Assembly (NCBI RefSeq): GCF_013415325.1
Contig: NZ_JACBYE010000009.1
Span: 56,111 to 120,110 of the forward strand
From: Sanguibacter inulinus
GTDB lineage: Bacteria; Actinomycetota; Actinomycetes; Actinomycetales; Cellulomonadaceae
Direction of reading: 5' to 3'
Length of the DNA stretch: 64,000 nucleotides
The position numbers and the translations under genes are program-made. The notes below the pieces were generated by a model. That model saw only the letters and a list, made by a program, of their open reading frames with translations. It did not search any database and was not told where the DNA came from. This document shows, piece by piece, positions 61,901 through 64,000 of the stretch (its first letter is position 1; every line of letters begins with the position of its first letter).

Positions 61901-63012
61901 AGCTCACCATCGACAAGACGACCTTCTCCGACGCAGTCGCGTTCGTCGCCCGCACCATCCCCGGCCGACCAGCCAACCCGATCCTCGCCGGCGTCGTCCT
62001 CCACGCCGCCGACGGACGCCTGGCCCTGTCCGCCTTCGACTACGAGACCTCCGCCACGACGACCGTCACCGCCGACGTCGCCACCGAAGGCCGCGCGATC
62101 GTCTCCGGTCGCCTCCTCGCCGAGATCGCCAAGTCCCTGCCGAACAAGCCCGTCACCCTCGAGACCGACGGCGCGCTCATCCACGTGCGCTGCGGCTCCT
62201 CGAAGTTCCGCCTCCTCACAATGCCCCTCGACGAGTTCCCAGCCCTGCCCACCGCGGCGAACGACCTCGGGACCATCACCGGGCACGCCTTCGAGCACGC
62301 CGTCGCCCAGGTCGCCGTCGCCGTCTCCCGCGACGAGACGCTCCCGCTGCTCACCGGCATCATGGTCGAGGCCACCCCGGGGTGCCTGACGCTCATGGCA
62401 ACCGACCGCTACCGCCTCGCCGTCCGCGAGCTCCCCTGGGACGGAACGGTCGAGGACACCTACCTCATCCGGGCCAAGGCCCTCACCGAGGCGTCGAAGC
62501 AGCTCCAGGGCGACGTGCACGTCACGACCAACGGTCACGGGGTCCTCGGCTTCTCCGACGGAACCCGCACGTCGACCACGCAGCTCATCGACGGCGACTA
62601 CCCGCCGGTGCGCCGCCTCTTCCCCGACGCCGTTGCGGTGACCGCCCTCGTGAACGTCGCCGACCTCGCCGCGGCCGTGAAGCGCGTCTCGCTCGTCGCC
62701 GACCGCGGCATCCCCGTGCGCCTCGTCTTCGAGGACGGGACCGTGTCCGTCATGGCCGGACAGGGCGAGGACGCGACGGCCTCCGAGGCCCTCGACGCCA
62801 CGGTGACTGGCGCTCCGCTCTCGGGAGCGAACACCACGCTGGCGTTCAACCCCCAGTTCCTCGCCGAGGCCCTGCACGCCCTTGACACCCAGGACGTCCA
62901 GTTCGGCATCAACCACCCGGCGAAGCCCGTGCAGCTCGTCGGGTCTAACGCCGACGGCGAGCTGCTGACCGCGTACCGGCACCTCCTCGTGCCGATCCGC
63001 TTCCAAGGGTGA
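61897..63012 (+). CDS. dnaN: DNA polymerase III beta subunit (sliding clamp) paralogue
   Basis: A 371-residue sliding clamp. Three clamp domains follow in order: MKLTIDKTTFSDAVAFVAR to about 120, the second with SRDETLPLLTGIMVEATPGCLTLMATDRYRLAVREL, and the third with DGDYPPVRRLFP and the C-terminal HLLVPIRFQG. It is a distinct clamp encoded by the element, placed after DnaB. It would tether a polymerase, host or phage; no polymerase gene is visible in this window. Confidence 0.93.
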   Translation: MKLTIDKTTFSDAVAFVARTIPGRPANPILAGVVLHAADGRLALSAFDYETSATTTVTADVATEGRAIVSGRLLAEIAKSLPNKPVTLETDGALIHVRCGSSKFRLLTMPLDEFPALPTAANDLGTITGHAFEHAVAQVAVAVSRDETLPLLTGIMVEATPGCLTLMATDRYRLAVRELPWDGTVEDTYLIRAKALTEASKQLQGDVHVTTNGHGVLGFSDGTRTSTTQLIDGDYPPVRRLFPDAVAVTALVNVADLAAAVKRVSLVADRGIPVRLVFEDGTVSVMAGQGEDATASEALDATVTGAPLSGANTTLAFNPQFLAEALHALDTQDVQFGINHPAKPVQLVGSNADGELLTAYRHLLVPIRFQG

Positions 63013-63040
63013 CCGGCCGCAGCCGAAACTGCAGCCGGTC
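63011..63040. terminator. hairpin between convergent clamp and secreted-protein genes
   Basis: Twelve-base arms (63011-63022, 63029-63040) with one mismatch pair right after the clamp stop codon; it can also end the convergent secreted-protein gene. Confidence 0.6.
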
Positions 63041-63049
63041 CAGCATCAG

Positions 63050-63427
63050 TCAGACGACCTTGAGCCCCTTGGAGATCCCCTGCTTGCTGAGAGCCTTCCA
63101 GGCCTTGATCGCAACCGTTCCGCCCGACTTGGACGCCGCCGCGTAGTGCGCGCGCCAGGTGTCGTAGTAGTGGCGGTAGAGGTCAAAGTTGTTGCTGTTG
63201 GCGTTCGCCAGCTGCGCAGCGCAGTTCGCGTAGCCGATGTGGAAGATGAGGTCCGAGACACTTCCGGACGTCGCGTTCATCGCCTTCTGGTACGGCGAGT
63301 AACAGGTCGACCACGCGTTCGCCGCTGCGGCGGGCTGCGCCGCAACGACCGAACCGCCACCAATGATCGAAGCGGCGATGACCAAGCCAGCGAAACGCTG
63401 CCGCAGAGATCCAGTCTTCCGATTCAT
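63050..63427 (-). CDS. small secreted protein, possible lysogenic conversion factor
   Basis: A 125-residue protein with a clear Sec signal peptide (basic MNRKTGSLRQR, hydrophobic core FAGLVIAASIIGGG, cleavage after AAAA at about 36). The mature part is small, basic and rich in Ala, Ser, Asn and Tyr and has two Cys (42 and 69) that may form a disulfide. GGGGGA precedes the ATG at 63427. It runs against the early operon with a long upstream region of its own, as expected of a gene made in the lysogen. No family recognised. Confidence 0.72.
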   Translation of the reverse strand: MNRKTGSLRQRFAGLVIAASIIGGGSVVAAQPAAAANAWSTCYSPYQKAMNATSGSVSDLIFHIGYANCAAQLANANSNNFDLYRHYYDTWRAHYAAASKSGGTVAIKAWKALSKQGISKGLKVV

Positions 63428-63636
63428 GCTTCCCCCTACTGATCGATCCGAACGGGGACGAAGACCGTCCCCATGCATATCTCGGCTGGTCACCGCCAGG
63501 ACTTGAGCACCACCAGAAACGAACGAGACACCAAGACGGAGCCACCAGACCATCGGTCGAAGCGCCCATCCATGGTCCCTGCATCGTCTGCTCGGTGCGC
63601 TCCTCCCGTAGGTACCGGTAAGCACTCACACCCTCA

Positions 63637-63684
63637 GGGGGAGACTCCCCCCAGGCCCACCAGTCGGTGAGGTCTGGGGGGAGT
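63637..63684 (+). promoter_or_regulatory. attenuator-like alternative hairpins
   Basis: A 14-base arm at 63644-63657 can pair with 63671-63684 (one wobble); the same C-rich segment can pair instead with GGGGGAG at 63637-63643. The two structures exclude each other. They lie 38 bases before the last gene of the window and are followed by a T run, like an attenuator or antiterminator. Confidence 0.5.
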
Positions 63685-63721
63685 TCTGCGTTTCCCCTCG
63701 GGTACTGCTTGGAGGAGCCTC

Positions 63722-64000
63722 GTGAAGCCGACCGTCGGACGCATCGTCTACTACACCTCGAAGCACGGCGACGGCGTCGTCTCCCCCGCGGTCGTTCTGC
63801 GCACCCGCGAGTCGACCGTCCCCGGGGTCATCGAACGCTGGGGACCGGCACCCGACGGCACCGCCTCCGGTACGGCCCGCGCCGCAGGCCTCGTCGCCGA
63901 GCTCCCCGACGACTCGACCCTCGACCTCCTCGTGCACGGCCTCGGAGGCGACTACCGCGAGTACGCCGTCCCCCAGTCCCCCACCCCCGAGACCGGGCAC
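63722..64000 (+). CDS. hypothetical phage protein, C-terminus outside window
   Basis: The first 93 residues of an open frame starting VKPTVGRIVYYTSKHGDG; it runs past the right edge. The start resembles small actinophage proteins with a beta-strand opening (VYYTS, VVLRTRE) and a later YREYAVP. GGAGGAG at 63711-63717 is well placed for the GTG. No function can be given. Confidence 0.72.
   Translation, partial: MKPTVGRIVYYTSKHGDGVVSPAVVLRTRESTVPGVIERWGPAPDGTASGTARAAGLVAELPDDSTLDLLVHGLGGDYREYAVPQSPTPETGH

Larger units (their letters stand above)
41588..64000. mobile_element. integrated temperate phage or phage-like element, left part
   Basis: The integrase at the left edge, the int-ImmA-repressor lysogeny module, the divergent operator region and the long rightward early operon of recombination and replication genes define a prophage-type element. 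Base composition and gene density change at about 41,600: genes become short and overlap. No capsid, tail, terminase or lysis genes occur before the window ends, so the element continues to the right and its right attachment site is not visible. Confidence 0.88.

Overview
The window is high-GC DNA from an actinobacterium. Mycothiol-dependent formaldehyde detoxification, polyphosphate glucokinase, DUF3043 and DUF4191 proteins, a WhiB-type protein and the glnA/glnE/glnA2/lipB/lipA/pepA neighbourhood (an arrangement also known from Mycobacterium tuberculosis) place it there. The secreted GH9 cellulase with a probable class E sortase signal, together with CelR-like operators, suggests a cellulolytic member of the Micrococcales, close to Cellulomonas, Oerskovia or Sanguibacter; the genus is inference.

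Positions 1 to about 41,590 are ordinary chromosome. In order they hold: an M20 peptidase fragment and DUF3043 protein; an aldo/keto reductase; pyrD with a small partner and two membrane proteins; pepA; the lipoate block (lpdA, a two-lipoyl-domain E2, then lipB and lipA further on) around a TIGR01777 protein, a Gfo/Idh oxidoreductase and a divergent MarR/MMPL exporter pair; DUF4191, an RDD protein and glnA under a recognisable GlnR-type box; mycothiol-dependent formaldehyde dehydrogenase with a metallo-beta-lactamase partner; a methyltransferase; a LacI regulator and a large wall-anchored GH9 cellulase; an AI-2E family permease; glnE and glnA2; nadE, panB, map and ppgK; then STAS, small membrane proteins and a GNAT. 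Eleven strong hairpins sit at gene ends.

From about 41,600 to the right edge lies an integrated temperate phage or phage-like element, cut off by the window end. Its left edge carries a tyrosine integrase, a small membrane protein, an ImmA/IrrE peptidase and a repressor, transcribed leftward. A divergent control region with two TTGC-N6-GCAA operators faces a Cro-like gene and a long rightward early operon in which most genes overlap by 1 to 4 bases. That operon encodes a lambda-exonuclease/YqaJ nuclease and a RecT/Bet annealase, zinc and HNH proteins, a WhiB-like protein, a ParB-like protein, probable replisome organiser and helicase loader, a NrdH redoxin, SSB, RusA resolvase, a DUF2637 protein, a DnaB-type helicase and a DnaN-type sliding clamp. 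No capsid, tail or lysis genes are visible; they would lie to the right.

Cargo genes interrupt the early operon. An SRA-HNH protein, expected to cut DNA with modified cytosines, and an unrelated membrane-anchored protein are encoded against it. An AT-richer three-gene cassette (TIGR04255 family, helix-turn-helix protein, and an unrecognised protein with an SQTCD motif) lies at 57,224-59,644 and is the best candidate here for an undescribed system, possibly defensive. A small secreted protein on the opposite strand near the right end may be a lysogenic conversion gene.
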